A DNA stretch of 64,000 bases, taken from Arthrobacter koreensis (GTDB lineage: Bacteria > Actinomycetota > Actinomycetes > Actinomycetales > Micrococcaceae). Where the stretch lies: NCBI RefSeq assembly GCF_009193255.1, contig NZ_WACG01000002.1, forward strand, positions 62,001 to 126,000, given 5' to 3'. The notes beneath the pieces are model-generated. The model worked only from the letters and a program-made list of their open reading frames with translations. It had not been told where the DNA came from and searched no databases. Positions 48,301 through 56,533 of this stretch are shown piece after piece (position 1 is the first letter of the stretch; each line of letters starts with the position of its first letter). A program made the position numbers and the translations under genes.

Positions 48301-48910
48301 CCGTGACCTGGACAGCGAGGCGGCCAAGGACGGACTGGTCATTGACGTCCGCCATAACCGTGGCGGCCACACCTCCCAGCTTGTCGCAGAGCTCATCGGC
48401 AGGAAGGTCACCGCGTGGATGCTCCCGCGGGGCGAGCAGGCCGGGACCTACCCGGACCAGGCTCCCCGGGGTCCGGTCGTGATCCTCACCGATGAGTTCG
48501 CCGGTTCTGACGGTGACATCGTGACGCAGGTGGCCAAGCTGCGGGGAATCGGACCGGTAGTCGGCACCCGGACCTGGGGCGGCGTCGTTGGTGTTGACGG
48601 CCGCTTCGACCTGGCGGACGGTACATCGGTCACCCAGCCGCGCTACGCTTTCTGGTTCACCCAGGGTGTGGGCTTCGGCGTGGAGAACCGCGGGGTGGAG
48701 CCGGACATCGAGGTTCCATACCCGCCGCACGCCTATGCAGCGGGCGTGGACCCCCAATTGGAGCAGGGTGTGGCGATCCTGAAGGAAATGCTGGCGGAGA
48801 TCCCCACTGACGTGCCGCCTGCCCGGGAAGGCTATCCGAGCCTGCGCCCGGCGCCGCTGCCCCCGCGGCCGCAAACCATACCCGGACGTGGTGGAGAGGA
48901 GCGGGTGTAG
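45383..48910 (+). CDS. Tricorn protease homologue (S41 family)
   Basis: This 1175-residue protein resembles tricorn protease, which trims peptides released by the proteasome. It has N-terminal WD40-like beta-propeller repeats (about 1-330), a Pro/Ala-rich insert (about 370-440), a second propeller (about 450-700), a PDZ domain (about 834-920) and a C-terminal S41 core with nucleophile Ser1042 in DEFAGSDGD. The ATG at 45383 is chosen; an upstream reading from 45281 would lie inside the kinase gene. The kinase and tricorn genes adjoin, but a link is not shown. Confidence 0.92.
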   Translation: MSSTPYLRYPDLHGDRVTFVAEDDVWVAPVSGGRAWRVSSLQLPARNPKFSPDGSRIAWSVTQGSAPEVVTADTDGGDFRQLTFWGNQSTTVRGFAPGGAVIATSPFEFEDFRLRWAYEVPLDGTAPQRLPYGPVDTLAHGPVLGDERPLVIGSVLSREPARWKRYRGGTAGKLWIDADGNGEFVRLVPELDGNLAYPMWVNGRIAFFSDHEGHGNIYSVTPAGTGLRRHTDFQDFYVRHPSSDGTRIIFESAGALWVLPSLDAEAERLDITLGSAGTNRRPRPLNAAQHLRTAFPDAGGKSSVVETHGTLHWLTHKDGPSRVIEATPGVRARLGRPLPGGRAVYVADPDNEEALFIKDVFASLPAAGDVRPAPVPAPSPATQAASEPDASDLPRPVSAVSRPAAGSTEAAPPPAAPAGGQDNAEAPAQGASEAVLASQEKAAGSGLVRVPFPAPSRTAQLVPSPDGRLVAVATEFGKVYLLDAGTAQLVELADSGHGAVTDLAFSPDSRWLAWAEPVTVHGARSRIRLREVSGSDTANTDVTDGRFHDHSPSFTPDGKFLAFLSERSFDPVYDTHGFDLGFPTSTKPFLVALAAGTNSPFGPAAHVVEEAAADKTESDDPQDAEAPGTAVDLERLAERLIAVPVPQGSYTKLRAAEGALLWLAEDVYGVTGDGRANSSDRAPGKRLERFDVAAREVSVLVPALEDYELSQDAGTVVLRNEHRLRAVPAGARADEDSPENVTVDLARIRVLLEPLKVWGQAFDEAWRLQREFFWTPDMGGLDWDEVHVRYRPLVQNLGSHDDLVDLLWELHGELGTSHAYVTASGAAEAGGGAQGFLGADLRPGAGGWEVVRILDPESSDPKAISPLSAPGADVRPGDIITAVDGLPVPPDKGPAALLVGAGGRVVELTVVRTSGEDGPQQRRIAVVPLRSEERLRYQNWVNANRRAVRAASDGGFGYLHIPDMVASGWAQLHRDLDSEAAKDGLVIDVRHNRGGHTSQLVAELIGRKVTAWMLPRGEQAGTYPDQAPRGPVVILTDEFAGSDGDIVTQVAKLRGIGPVVGTRTWGGVVGVDGRFDLADGTSVTQPRYAFWFTQGVGFGVENRGVEPDIEVPYPPHAYAAGVDPQLEQGVAILKEMLAEIPTDVPPAREGYPSLRPAPLPPRPQTIPGRGGEERV

Positions 48911-48919
48911 GGTCACGTG

Positions 48920-49441
48920 ATGGAGACGAACCACGGCGCGGGGCCCGGGCAACCTGTGGTTGTCGGCGTCGCGCCGGGCCAGTCCCCTCGGGTGGTGAGC
49001 CAGGCAGCGCGCTTCGCCAGGCAATTCGGGTCCGAGCTGATTTGTGCCTGTGCCAACCCGGCCCGCTTCGCTACCGGCGAGTCTGCGGATGGATCAATGA
49101 CCAGTGCTTCCCTCGACCCCGATTTTGCCGACGAGGGTGAGGCCGCTTTTGATCCGCAGCTGGCCGCGGATCTGGGCGGCATCCTCGCCGGTACAGACGT
49201 ATCGTGGCGCACCCTGGCCATCCCCGGCGATGTAGCACATGCCCTGGGCCACCTGGCGAATACTGTCGACGCCGCCATGATCGTTGTGGGTACGCGCGAG
49301 CGATCCCTGGGAGGGAGCATCCAGGAGCTGCTTAGCTCGTCCATCGCGGCAAAGCTTGCCCGCGGGCAGTTTCGACCGGTTGTTGTGGTTCCGGTCGGCG
49401 CGAAGAACGAGGGAAGAGCTTCAGGCGGGTCGGTCGAGTGA
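48920..49441 (+). CDS. Universal stress protein family protein
   Basis: The 173-residue protein has one UspA domain starting VVVGVAPGQSPRVVSQAARFA and ending AMIVVGTRERSLGG with FRPVVVVPVG. The ATP-binding G-2x-G-9x-G(S/T) motif is incomplete: the last element reads SSS, so nucleotide binding is uncertain. The ATG at 48920 is used; a GTG at 48917 is also in frame and closer to the weak AGGG site. It overlaps crcB by four bases (GTGA), suggesting a stress-linked operon with the fluoride channels. Confidence 0.85.
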   Translation: METNHGAGPGQPVVVGVAPGQSPRVVSQAARFARQFGSELICACANPARFATGESADGSMTSASLDPDFADEGEAAFDPQLAADLGGILAGTDVSWRTLAIPGDVAHALGHLANTVDAAMIVVGTRERSLGGSIQELLSSSIAAKLARGQFRPVVVVPVGAKNEGRASGGSVE

Positions 49442-49887
49442 AGGCCGCCGAACGCCCGCCGCACCTGCGCTGGCGGCCTATCGCGCTGGTTGCCGCCGGG
49501 GGAACTGCGGGTGCGGCCTGCCGGGAGGCTCTATCCCTGCTGATTCCGCACCTCGGGTCCGTGCCCCTGGCCATCCCGGCAATCAATGTCATGGGCGCCT
49601 TTTTACTGGGCTGTCTCTACGAGGCCCTTCTGGGCAGTGAGCGCTCGATCAGCAGGAACCTCCGGCTCCTCCTGGGAACAGGTTTCTGCGGCGGATTTAC
49701 CACGTACAGTGCCCTGGCCAGGGACACAGCGGTGCTTCTCCGGGACGGTTTGGCCCCTCAAGGCGTCCTCTACGCACTCGGAACTGTAGCAATCGGTGCC
49801 TGTGCCACATGGGCAGGCATAGCCGCCTCCAGCTCAGTTCGACGCCGGTCGCCACAGAGGCCAAGAGAACGGGGTCCCTTGCGGTGA
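49438..49887 (+). CDS. crcB: CrcB/Fluc fluoride channel subunit, first copy
   Basis: This 149-residue protein is one half of a CrcB (Fluc) fluoride exporter. It has four membrane helices, the channel asparagine in PAINVMGAFLLG, and GTGFCGGFTTYSAL, the family GGFTT(Y/F)S motif. The basic C-terminus follows helix four. The GTG start overlaps the stress protein gene and its own stop overlaps the second crcB, so both subunits should be made together, as expected when a Fluc channel is a heterodimer. Confidence 0.93.
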   Translation: MKAAERPPHLRWRPIALVAAGGTAGAACREALSLLIPHLGSVPLAIPAINVMGAFLLGCLYEALLGSERSISRNLRLLLGTGFCGGFTTYSALARDTAVLLRDGLAPQGVLYALGTVAIGACATWAGIAASSSVRRRSPQRPRERGPLR

Positions 49888-50261
49888 CTCCCTGGCTCTT
49901 TGTACTTTTAGCGGCATCAGGCGGCGCGGGCGCGGCGCTGCGGTTCGTTGTTGACGGAGTGCTCCGATCCCGCCTCCGGACGACGTTCCAGTGGGCAACG
50001 ACGATCATCAACGTGTCCGGCTCCCTTGTCCTGGGCGTGCTCACGGGACTCACGGCTGGGCGGATGCTTCCCACTGAACTCGGCATCGTCCTTGGTACTG
50101 CTTTTCTCGGTGGATACACCACCTTCAGTACCGCCAGCTATGAAACAGTGCAGCTCATCAGGGAAGGCCGTAAGGCCGCGGCGTTCATCAGCGGTGTCGT
50201 GATGCTTGTGGCTTCTGTCGGTGCCGCGATCGCCGGCCTCTGGGCCGGATCGGCACTGTAG
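49884..50261 (+). CDS. crcB: CrcB/Fluc fluoride channel subunit, second copy
   Basis: This 125-residue second CrcB has four membrane helices, the channel motif TIINVSGSLVLG and GTAFLGGYTTFSTASYE. The GTG at 49884 overlaps the TGA of the first copy; a reading from 49809 would overlap that gene by 79 bases and is rejected. The two copies differ clearly in sequence, consistent with the paired Fluc subunits of Gram-positives. No fluoride riboswitch is evident upstream of the pair, which begins inside the preceding gene. Confidence 0.93.
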   Translation: MTPWLFVLLAASGGAGAALRFVVDGVLRSRLRTTFQWATTIINVSGSLVLGVLTGLTAGRMLPTELGIVLGTAFLGGYTTFSTASYETVQLIREGRKAAAFISGVVMLVASVGAAIAGLWAGSAL

Positions 50262-50294
50262 CCGTACCCTGACGCCACGGGGCGGGCGCCGGCC

Positions 50295-50723
50295 CTAGGT
50301 TTCGAGCGCCGCGTCCATGGTGATGCTAATGCCGGAGAGGGCCTGGGACACCGGGCATCCGGTCTTGGCGGACTCGGCGATGTCCGTGAACTCCTCGGCG
50401 GTCAGCCCCGGCACGACGGCGGTGACGCGGAGATGGCTGCCGGTGATGCCGGTTCCCGGAACGAAGTTGACCTCCGCGGACGTCTCGATGCGTTCTGCCG
50501 TCTTGCCCGCCTCCGCCAGGGCGTTGCTGAAGGCCATGGAGAAGCATGCGGAGTGCGCGGCCGCAATCAGTTCCTCGGGGCTGGTGCGGCCCCCGGACTC
50601 CTCCGCACGGGCCTTCCACGTTACTTCGTATGTTCCCAGCTGGGACGAATCGAGGGTGACTTCGCCTGTGCCATGGAACAGGTCCCCGTTCCAGATGGTG
50701 TGTGCTTTACGGACAGTAGCCAT
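50295..50723 (-). CDS. OsmC family peroxiredoxin
   Basis: OsmC-family proteins reduce organic hydroperoxides with two cysteines. The 142-residue protein has both, Cys60 in AAHSACFSMAFS and Cys123 in KTGCPVSQAL, and starts MATVRKAHTIWNGDL. The OsmC subtype fits better than Ohr because of the TIWNGDL start and the EVTWKARAEESGGRTSPEEL region. The ATG at 50723 has GGAG upstream; an upstream in-frame start at 50801 is not supported. It is convergent with the crcB genes. The upstream 202 bases hold only the next gene's terminator. Confidence 0.93.
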   Translation of the reverse strand: MATVRKAHTIWNGDLFHGTGEVTLDSSQLGTYEVTWKARAEESGGRTSPEELIAAAHSACFSMAFSNALAEAGKTAERIETSAEVNFVPGTGITGSHLRVTAVVPGLTAEEFTDIAESAKTGCPVSQALSGISITMDAALET

Positions 50724-50853
50724 GGGAGCTCCTTCGGGGCCGGGCGCCGGGCGGGACTGCCGTAGGGCGCTGCCGCCCATCCTTGCAGGCAGGTGGCTCA
50801 ACTGCCAGACCCCGGCATACAGATACCGGAGACCGGCAGGCCCGGGGACGCAT

Positions 50854-50890
50854 AAAAAAGTTCCTCCCCTCGGAACGTGAGGGGAGGAAC
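50854..50890 (-). terminator. Intrinsic terminator of the small membrane protein gene
   Basis: GTTCCTCCCCTC (50860-50871) and GAGGGGAGGAAC (50879-50890) form a perfect 12-base stem with a 7-base loop. On the minus strand the stem is followed by six T (AAAAAA at 50854-50859). Confidence 0.88.
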
Positions 50891-50925
50891 CGGTGCGCGA
50901 TGCCGCGCTGTGGATCAGAGGTCGA

Positions 50926-51273
50926 TTACCACATGGTGGCCAGTGCCACGTTGACCACGGTGAGGATACCTACGCCGTTGGCCAGGACGCCGGAGACCGG
51001 CTGGTCCTTCTTGTACTTGCGCTGGCCGATGAAGGCCATGACGGCGATCACCAGCGCGATGACGAGCTTTACGGCCACCTTGACGTGGTTGACCTCTCCG
51101 TCACCCATTTCGTTGAGGCCGACCAGCAGGATGCCGGTCACCAGCTGCAGCAGTGCAGCGTGGAACTGGCCCGGCATCACGGTGGGGTTCTTGATCTTGG
51201 CGAGCCAGATACCAACGATGGCACCGGCGCCGAGGATGTGCAGGAACACGAGGAAGCTATGAAGGAAGTCCAT
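50926..51273 (-). CDS. Small membrane protein of unknown function
   Basis: This 115-residue protein has four hydrophobic segments (about residues 4-24, 39-54, 65-84 and 94-113) with short polar loops and a basic GQRKYKKDQ loop. I do not recognise a family. The first helix begins MDFLHSFLVFLHILGAGAIV. It has its own terminator and faces no obvious partner; sucB follows on the same strand about 150 bases upstream of it. A small four-helix inner-membrane protein is all that can be said. Confidence 0.75.
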   Translation of the reverse strand: MDFLHSFLVFLHILGAGAIVGIWLAKIKNPTVMPGQFHAALLQLVTGILLVGLNEMGDGEVNHVKVAVKLVIALVIAVMAFIGQRKYKKDQPVSGVLANGVGILTVVNVALATMW

Positions 51274-51370
51274 GGTTTCGATCTTACCGACAGTGTGTCA
51301 GGGGACGTAATTCTTCCGATAACTATTCTACAACGAGTAGAAGTCGGGATGTCGACGCCAAATAACGCAG

Positions 51371-51403
51371 CAGGCGGGTGCCCCCGTGGGGGGCACCCGC
51401 CTG
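51371..51403 (-). terminator. Terminator of sucB
   Basis: CAGGCGGGTGCCCCC (51371-51385) and GGGGGCACCCGCCTG (51389-51403) are perfect 15-base arms with a GTG loop, 18 bases past the sucB stop on the minus strand. There is only a weak T-rich tail. Confidence 0.7.
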
Positions 51404-51420
51404 TCATTGTGTCTTAGCGC

Positions 51421-53169
51421 TTAGAGGCCCAGGTCGGCTTCGAAGCTGCCTTCTTCCAGGCGTGCCTTCAGGGTCTGAAGGAAGCGGCCTGCATCGGCAC
51501 CGTCCACCAGGCGGTGGTCGTACGTCAGGGACAGGTACATCATGGAGCGGATGGCAATGGTGTCATTGCCGTCTTCATCCGTGCGGACAACCGGGCGCTT
51601 CACGATCGCACCGGTGCCCAGGATTCCCACCTGGGGCTGGTTGATGATCGGAGTGTCGAAGAGGGCTCCGACGCTGCCGATGTTGGTGATCGTGAAGGTG
51701 CCGCCGGAAAGCTCGTCCGGACCGATCTTGCCGCTGCGGGTGCGCGCACCGACGTCGGCAATCTTCTTGGCCAGACCTGCGAGGTTCAGGTCCCCGGCGT
51801 CGTTGATGACCGGAACCAGCAGGCCCTTTTCGGTATCAACGGCGATCGCCAGGTGCTCGGCGTCGTGGTAGGTGATTTCCTGCGACTCGCTGTCGTAGGA
51901 CGCGTTGAGCTTCGGGTGCGCCTTCAGCGCCTCCACCACGGCCTTGGCGATGAACGGCAGGAACGTCAGGTTGGCGCCGTTCTGCTCCTTGAAGCCGGCC
52001 TTCGCCTTCTGGCGCATCGTGGCGATGCGCGTCATGTCGACTTCCTGCACCTGGGTCAGCTGTGCCGAAGTGTCCAGGGACTCCATCATGCGGCGGGCAA
52101 TGGTCTGGCGGATCCGCGGTGCCTTGACCGTGGTGCCGCGCAGCTTTGCGCTCTCTTCGCTGATCTTCGCCGGAGCAGCCTTGTCAGAGGACGACGGCGC
52201 CGCAGCCGGTGCCGGTTCCTTTGCCTTGGCGGCTTCAGCAGCGTCCAGAACATCCTGCTTGCGGATGCGTCCTGCCACGCCGGAGCCCTTGACGGTGGAC
52301 AGATCCACGCCGTGCTCATTGGCCAGTTTGCGGACGAGCGGGGTCACGTACGTGCCGGAGCCGGACTCTTCCTTGCCGGTCTCTTCCTTGGGAGCCTCCT
52401 GCTTGGGGGCTTCCTGCTTGGGGGCTTCCTGCTTCGGAGCCTCCTGCTTGGGAGCTTCTTCCTTCGGCTCTGCAACCGGCTCCTCGCGCTCGGTCGAAGG
52501 AGCGGCAGCCACGGGCTCGGCTTCCTTCGGTTCGGCCTTGGCCGGGGCTGCGGAACCGGAACCGATGACGGCCAGGACGGAACCTACCTCGGCGGTCTCG
52601 TCCTCATTGACCTTGATCTCCAGCAGCTTGCCGGCCACGGGGGAGGGGATCTCGGTGTCTACCTTGTCGGTGGAAACCTCCAGGAGGGGTTCATCTACCG
52701 CGACGTCGTCGCCTACGGCCTTCAGCCAGCGGGTAACGGTGCCCTCGGTAACGCTCTCGCCCAGTGCGGGAAGCGTGACGTCGGTGCTGTCACCGGAATC
52801 TGCTGACCCGGAGTCCTCTGCGGGTGCTTCCGGTGCTTCTTCCTTCGCCTCGGGCTCGGCGGGAGCTTCTTCGGCTTCCGGTGCCTCTTCCTGTGCGGGC
52901 GCGGAACCGGAGTCGTCAGAGGAGGACCCGGAGCCGTCGCCAATGCGCACCAGCGCTTCGCCGACCTCGGCGGTCTCATCCTCGGCCACGAGGATCTCCT
53001 CGATGACGCCTGCAACCGGAGACGGGATTTCGGTGTCTACCTTGTCGGTGGACACCTCCAGCAGGGGCTCGTCAACGGCGACGGTATCGCCTACCTGCTT
53101 CAGCCAGCGGGTTACGGTGCCTTCGGTGACGCTTTCACCAAGGGCGGGTAAGTTCACGGTTTCAGACAT
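51421..53169 (-). CDS. sucB: Dihydrolipoamide acyltransferase E2, 2-oxoglutarate dehydrogenase type
   Basis: This 582-residue E2 carries acyl groups on lipoyl-lysine and hands them to CoA. It has two lipoyl domains (residues 1-77 and 129-203; Lys43 and Lys169 in [12 protein letters not shown]), a linker of five EAPK(Q/E) repeats (238-262), a peripheral subunit-binding domain (274-309) and a catalytic domain (345-582) with DHRLVDG at 551-557. Actinobacterial proteins of this kind are annotated as SucB/DlaT and may serve pyruvate dehydrogenase as well; sequence alone does not decide. lpd lies just upstream. Confidence 0.92.
   Translation of the reverse strand: MSETVNLPALGESVTEGTVTRWLKQVGDTVAVDEPLLEVSTDKVDTEIPSPVAGVIEEILVAEDETAEVGEALVRIGDGSGSSSDDSGSAPAQEEAPEAEEAPAEPEAKEEAPEAPAEDSGSADSGDSTDVTLPALGESVTEGTVTRWLKAVGDDVAVDEPLLEVSTDKVDTEIPSPVAGKLLEIKVNEDETAEVGSVLAVIGSGSAAPAKAEPKEAEPVAAAPSTEREEPVAEPKEEAPKQEAPKQEAPKQEAPKQEAPKEETGKEESGSGTYVTPLVRKLANEHGVDLSTVKGSGVAGRIRKQDVLDAAEAAKAKEPAPAAAPSSSDKAAPAKISEESAKLRGTTVKAPRIRQTIARRMMESLDTSAQLTQVQEVDMTRIATMRQKAKAGFKEQNGANLTFLPFIAKAVVEALKAHPKLNASYDSESQEITYHDAEHLAIAVDTEKGLLVPVINDAGDLNLAGLAKKIADVGARTRSGKIGPDELSGGTFTITNIGSVGALFDTPIINQPQVGILGTGAIVKRPVVRTDEDGNDTIAIRSMMYLSLTYDHRLVDGADAGRFLQTLKARLEEGSFEADLGL
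52384..52458 (-). repeat. Five tandem 15-base repeats in the sucB linker
   Basis: The segment encodes EAPKQ four times and EAPKE once. The DNA units are nearly identical (GAAGCCCCCAAGCAG and close variants on the minus strand), so copy number can change in steps of five codons without a frameshift. The repeat forms part of the flexible linker before the subunit-binding domain. Confidence 0.85.
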
Positions 53170-53238
53170 ATTGTCCCCGTTTCTCCTTGTTAGTTCTTTG
53201 ACCAGCCGTGCCGCTGGTGCTGGTTGGTTTGAAGCCTA

Positions 53239-53269
53239 GTGCACCCGGCGCCGCAGGCGCCGGATGCAC
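53239..53269 (-). terminator. Hairpin after lpd
   Basis: GTGCACCCGGCGCC (53239-53252) pairs with GGCGCCGGATGCAC (53256-53269) with one mismatch and a GCA loop, 16 bases past the lpd stop on the minus strand. No T-run follows, so it may only weaken read-through into sucB. Confidence 0.5.
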
Positions 53270-53285
53270 CGGGAAACTCTTCGCT

Positions 53286-54668
53286 CTAGCCGTGCAGCGG
53301 CTTGCCGGCGAGTGCCATCGCGGCTTCGCCAAGGGCTTCGTTCTGGGTGGGGTGCGCGTGCAGCAGGCCGGCCAGGTCTTCCGGGTAGGCTTCCCAGTTC
53401 ACGATCAGCTGTGCCTCACCGATCTGCTCGCCGATGCGGCCGCCGATCATGTGGACGCCAATGATGGGGCCGTCCTTCTCGCGCACCATCTTGATCAGGC
53501 CGGAGCTGCCCAGGATGGAGGTCTTGCCGTTGCCGGCCAGGTTGTATTCCTGGACCTGGACATTCTCGGCACCCAGCTTTTCCTTTGCCTTGGCCTCGGT
53601 CAGGCCCACGGAAGCGATTTCGGGCTCGCAGTAGGTGACCTTGGGGATGTTGACGTCTTCGACGACGACCGGCTTGAGGCCGGCGATTTCCTCGGCGACG
53701 AAGATGCCCTGCTGGAAGCCGCGGTGTGCCAGCTGCAGGCCGGGAACGATGTCGCCCACGGCGTAGACGTTGCCGACGCCGGTGTGCAGCCGCTCGTTGG
53801 TGATAACGAAGCCGCGGTCCATGGTCAGGCCGGCCTCCTCGTAACCAAGGTTGGCGGTAACCGGTCCGCGGCCGACGGCGACGAGCAGCAGCTCGGCTTC
53901 GAAGGTCTTGCCGTCGGCGAGGGTGACGACGACGCCGTCGTCATTCTGCTCCACCTTCTCGAAGAAGATGCCCGTGCTGAACTTGATGCCGCGCTTCTTG
54001 TAGGCACGCTCAAGGTTCTTGATGATGGCGGCGTCTTCGTTGGGGACCAGCGACGGCAGGCCCTCCACGATGGTGACGTCGACACCGAAGGAGTTCCAGA
54101 CGGACGCGAACTCGACGCCGATTACGCCGCCGCCGAGGATCACGGCGCTCTTGGGGACGTAGTCCAGGGTCAGTGCCTGGTCGGAGGTGATGACGCGTCC
54201 GCCGATTTCCAGGCCCGGCAGGGAGCGGGAGTAGGAGCCGGTGGCCAGGATGATGTTGGAGCCGGTGTAGGTCCGGCCGTTGACCTCAATGGTCTTCTCG
54301 CTGGTCAGGCGGCCTTCACCCTCGATGACGGTGATGCCCTTGGACTTGATCAGGCCCTGCAGGCCGCGGAACTTGCCCGCAATGATGTTGTCCTTGTAGG
54401 AGTTGACGGCGTTCATGTCCACGGAGTCGAAGGTGGCCTTGATGCCGTACTTCTCCGCAGTCTTGGCGTTTTCAGCAATTTCGGCTGAGTGCAGCAGTGC
54501 CTTGGTGGGGATGCAGCCGTTGTGCAGGCAGGTGCCGCCCAGCTTCCCCTTTTCGATCAGCCCAACGGAAAAGCCCAGCTCCACGGAGCGGAGTGCCGCG
54601 GCGTAGCCGCCGCTGCCTCCACCGAGGATCAGGATGTCGAACTCTTGCGCAGTTGCCTCTTCGGCCAC
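53286..54668 (-). CDS. lpdA: Dihydrolipoyl dehydrogenase
   Basis: This flavoprotein (E3) reoxidises the dihydrolipoyl groups of E2, reducing NAD+. The 460-residue chain has the FAD motif ILGGGSGGYAAA, the redox pair Cys47 and Cys52 in GGTCLHNGCIPTKAL, the NAD motif ILGGGVIGVEFASVW and the C-terminal HAHPTQNEALGEA. The GTG at 54668 is chosen because GAGGGAG lies seven bases upstream; a longer reading to 54701 is less likely. It heads the lpd-sucB pair. Confidence 0.96.
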   Translation of the reverse strand: MAEEATAQEFDILILGGGSGGYAAALRSVELGFSVGLIEKGKLGGTCLHNGCIPTKALLHSAEIAENAKTAEKYGIKATFDSVDMNAVNSYKDNIIAGKFRGLQGLIKSKGITVIEGEGRLTSEKTIEVNGRTYTGSNIILATGSYSRSLPGLEIGGRVITSDQALTLDYVPKSAVILGGGVIGVEFASVWNSFGVDVTIVEGLPSLVPNEDAAIIKNLERAYKKRGIKFSTGIFFEKVEQNDDGVVVTLADGKTFEAELLLVAVGRGPVTANLGYEEAGLTMDRGFVITNERLHTGVGNVYAVGDIVPGLQLAHRGFQQGIFVAEEIAGLKPVVVEDVNIPKVTYCEPEIASVGLTEAKAKEKLGAENVQVQEYNLAGNGKTSILGSSGLIKMVREKDGPIIGVHMIGGRIGEQIGEAQLIVNWEAYPEDLAGLLHAHPTQNEALGEAAMALAGKPLHG

Positions 54669-54862
54669 GTGGACGCTCCCTCGCGTAATCTGTTGACGCA
54701 CTGATGGCGCGTCGGTTAGTGATTCGGGCGGTTGTGAATAGGTTTCACACTATCGCCCAGTTTCCCCGGCATCCACTCGGTTAAGTGGGCCGGAAGGCGA
54801 ATGTAACCAGAAACACGCGCAACAAATGCCCCTTTAAGTTGCACGCATAACATGTTGGGGTG

Positions 54863-56389
54863 CTATACCGCGCGGGCCAGCACGTCCTCCGCGTAGGAGA
54901 CCAGCGTGCGTACCGCAACGCCGGTGCCCTCCTTGGGGGTGTAACCGTAGGGTGCGCCTTCGTTGAACGCCGGTCCGGCGATGTCCAGGTGGGCCCACGG
55001 AATCTTTACGCCGTCCACTTCGCCGACGAACTCGCGCAGGAACACTGCCGCGGTCATCATGCCGCCGAAGCGCTCACCGATGTTCGCCAGGTCCGCGGTG
55101 GGGGAGTCCAGGCTCGCCCGCAGCTCTTCCGGCAGCGGCATGGGCCAGAACAGTTCCCCGGCGCGGTCTGCGGCAGCCTTGACGGCATCGCGCACACCGT
55201 CCTCGCCCATGACGGCGGAGACGCGGTTGCCCAGCGCGACCATCTGCGCGCCGGTCAGCGTGGCGACGTCGATGATGACGTCCGGGTTTTCCTCGCTGGC
55301 GATCGCCAGGCCGTCGGCCATGACCAGGCGGCCCTCGGCGTCGGTGTTCAGGACCTCCACGGTGCGTCCGCCGTACGTGGTCAGGACGTCAGAGGGGCGC
55401 TGGGCGGTGCCGGAAGGCATGTTTTCGGCCAGGCAGAGCCAGGCGGTCACCTTGAGCGGCAGGCCCAGTTCCGCAACGGCCAGGAGGGCGTTGAGGACGA
55501 CGGCGGCGCCGCCCATGTCCGACTTCATGGCCTGCATGCCGGCGGCCGGCTTCAGGGACAGTCCGCCTGAATCGAAGGTAATTCCCTTGCCGACGAGGGC
55601 GAGCTTGGCCTTGGCACGGGCGGGGGAGTATTCCACCTTGACCAGGCGCGGCGGGCGGGCGGATCCCTTGCCGACGCCGAGGATGCCGCCGAAGCCTTCG
55701 CGTTCAAGCTTCTTCTCGTCCCAGACGGTGACCTTGACGGGCAGCGGACGTGCGGCGTCGCGGGCTGCGGCAGCGAACGTCTCGGGGTAGAGGTGGCTGG
55801 GCGGCTGGTTCACCAGCGTGCGGGTGGCGTTCACGGCGCGCGCAACGACGCGGGCGCGCTCGAGGGCCGGCTTCAGTGCGGCGTCGCCTGCGGTGGAGGT
55901 GACCACAGTGATCGAGGAGACGGGCGCGGGAACCTTGGTGGAGTGCGTGCTGCGGTGTTCCGTGAAGCTGTATGCGCCAAGCAGGGCGCCTTCGGCAACC
56001 GCGGCTGCATCTTCCACGGTGGAGGCGGGAAGCGCCAGGGCTACCGTCGAGGTGCCTGCGAGCTGCCGTACTGCGGAGCCGGCGGCCCGGCGCAGTGCTT
56101 CGGTGCCCAGCTGCTCGCCGGCGGCAACGGGGCCAAGTCCTGCCAGCACCAGCATCTCGGCATCCAGCTCCGGCAGGCCGGGAAGGCGTACCACCTGGTC
56201 TGCGGCACCGGTGACGCCCAGCAGTGCGAAGGATCCGGCCACTGCCGAGGAAGACTTCTGTGAGAGCGGGCTGTCCACCAGGACGGGGCCGTCAGGGGTC
56301 TGGCCGACGCCCACTACCAGAGCCTGCGTTTGGACCTTGCGGACGTCCCGGGAAATTACCTGCAGGTCTGGCTCACTGGCTTTGCTCAC
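54863..56389 (-). CDS. pepA: Leucyl aminopeptidase (M17 family)
   Basis: PepA removes N-terminal residues from peptides with a two-metal centre. The 508-residue protein has the catalytic C-terminal domain with GKGITFDSGGLSLKP, MKSDMGGAAVV and the M17 signature NTDAEGRLVMAD. The N-terminal macro-like domain (about 1-170) is the variable part. The start is a GTG at 56389. The 194 bases between it and lpd contain no gene. It is divergent from the PAC2 gene. Confidence 0.95.
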   Translation of the reverse strand: MSKASEPDLQVISRDVRKVQTQALVVGVGQTPDGPVLVDSPLSQKSSSAVAGSFALLGVTGAADQVVRLPGLPELDAEMLVLAGLGPVAAGEQLGTEALRRAAGSAVRQLAGTSTVALALPASTVEDAAAVAEGALLGAYSFTEHRSTHSTKVPAPVSSITVVTSTAGDAALKPALERARVVARAVNATRTLVNQPPSHLYPETFAAAARDAARPLPVKVTVWDEKKLEREGFGGILGVGKGSARPPRLVKVEYSPARAKAKLALVGKGITFDSGGLSLKPAAGMQAMKSDMGGAAVVLNALLAVAELGLPLKVTAWLCLAENMPSGTAQRPSDVLTTYGGRTVEVLNTDAEGRLVMADGLAIASEENPDVIIDVATLTGAQMVALGNRVSAVMGEDGVRDAVKAAADRAGELFWPMPLPEELRASLDSPTADLANIGERFGGMMTAAVFLREFVGEVDGVKIPWAHLDIAGPAFNEGAPYGYTPKEGTGVAVRTLVSYAEDVLARAV

Positions 56390-56533
56390 GAAGCTTCATC
56401 CTCACGTTTTTGTGTGTTCTTGGTGCTTTGCTCTTCCGATCGTAGTCTCTTCCGCCGCTGCCCACGCGGACCGGCTCCGCTGCGGGTGTGGAATGAATCC
56501 GCCGGTGCATGGCGTTTACCCTTGAGTAAGGGA

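Noticed and set aside
52384-52458. Short tandem repeat as a CRISPR-like array
   Set aside because: The repeats are contiguous 15-base units encoding EAPKQ within an intact frame, with no spacers and no cas genes.
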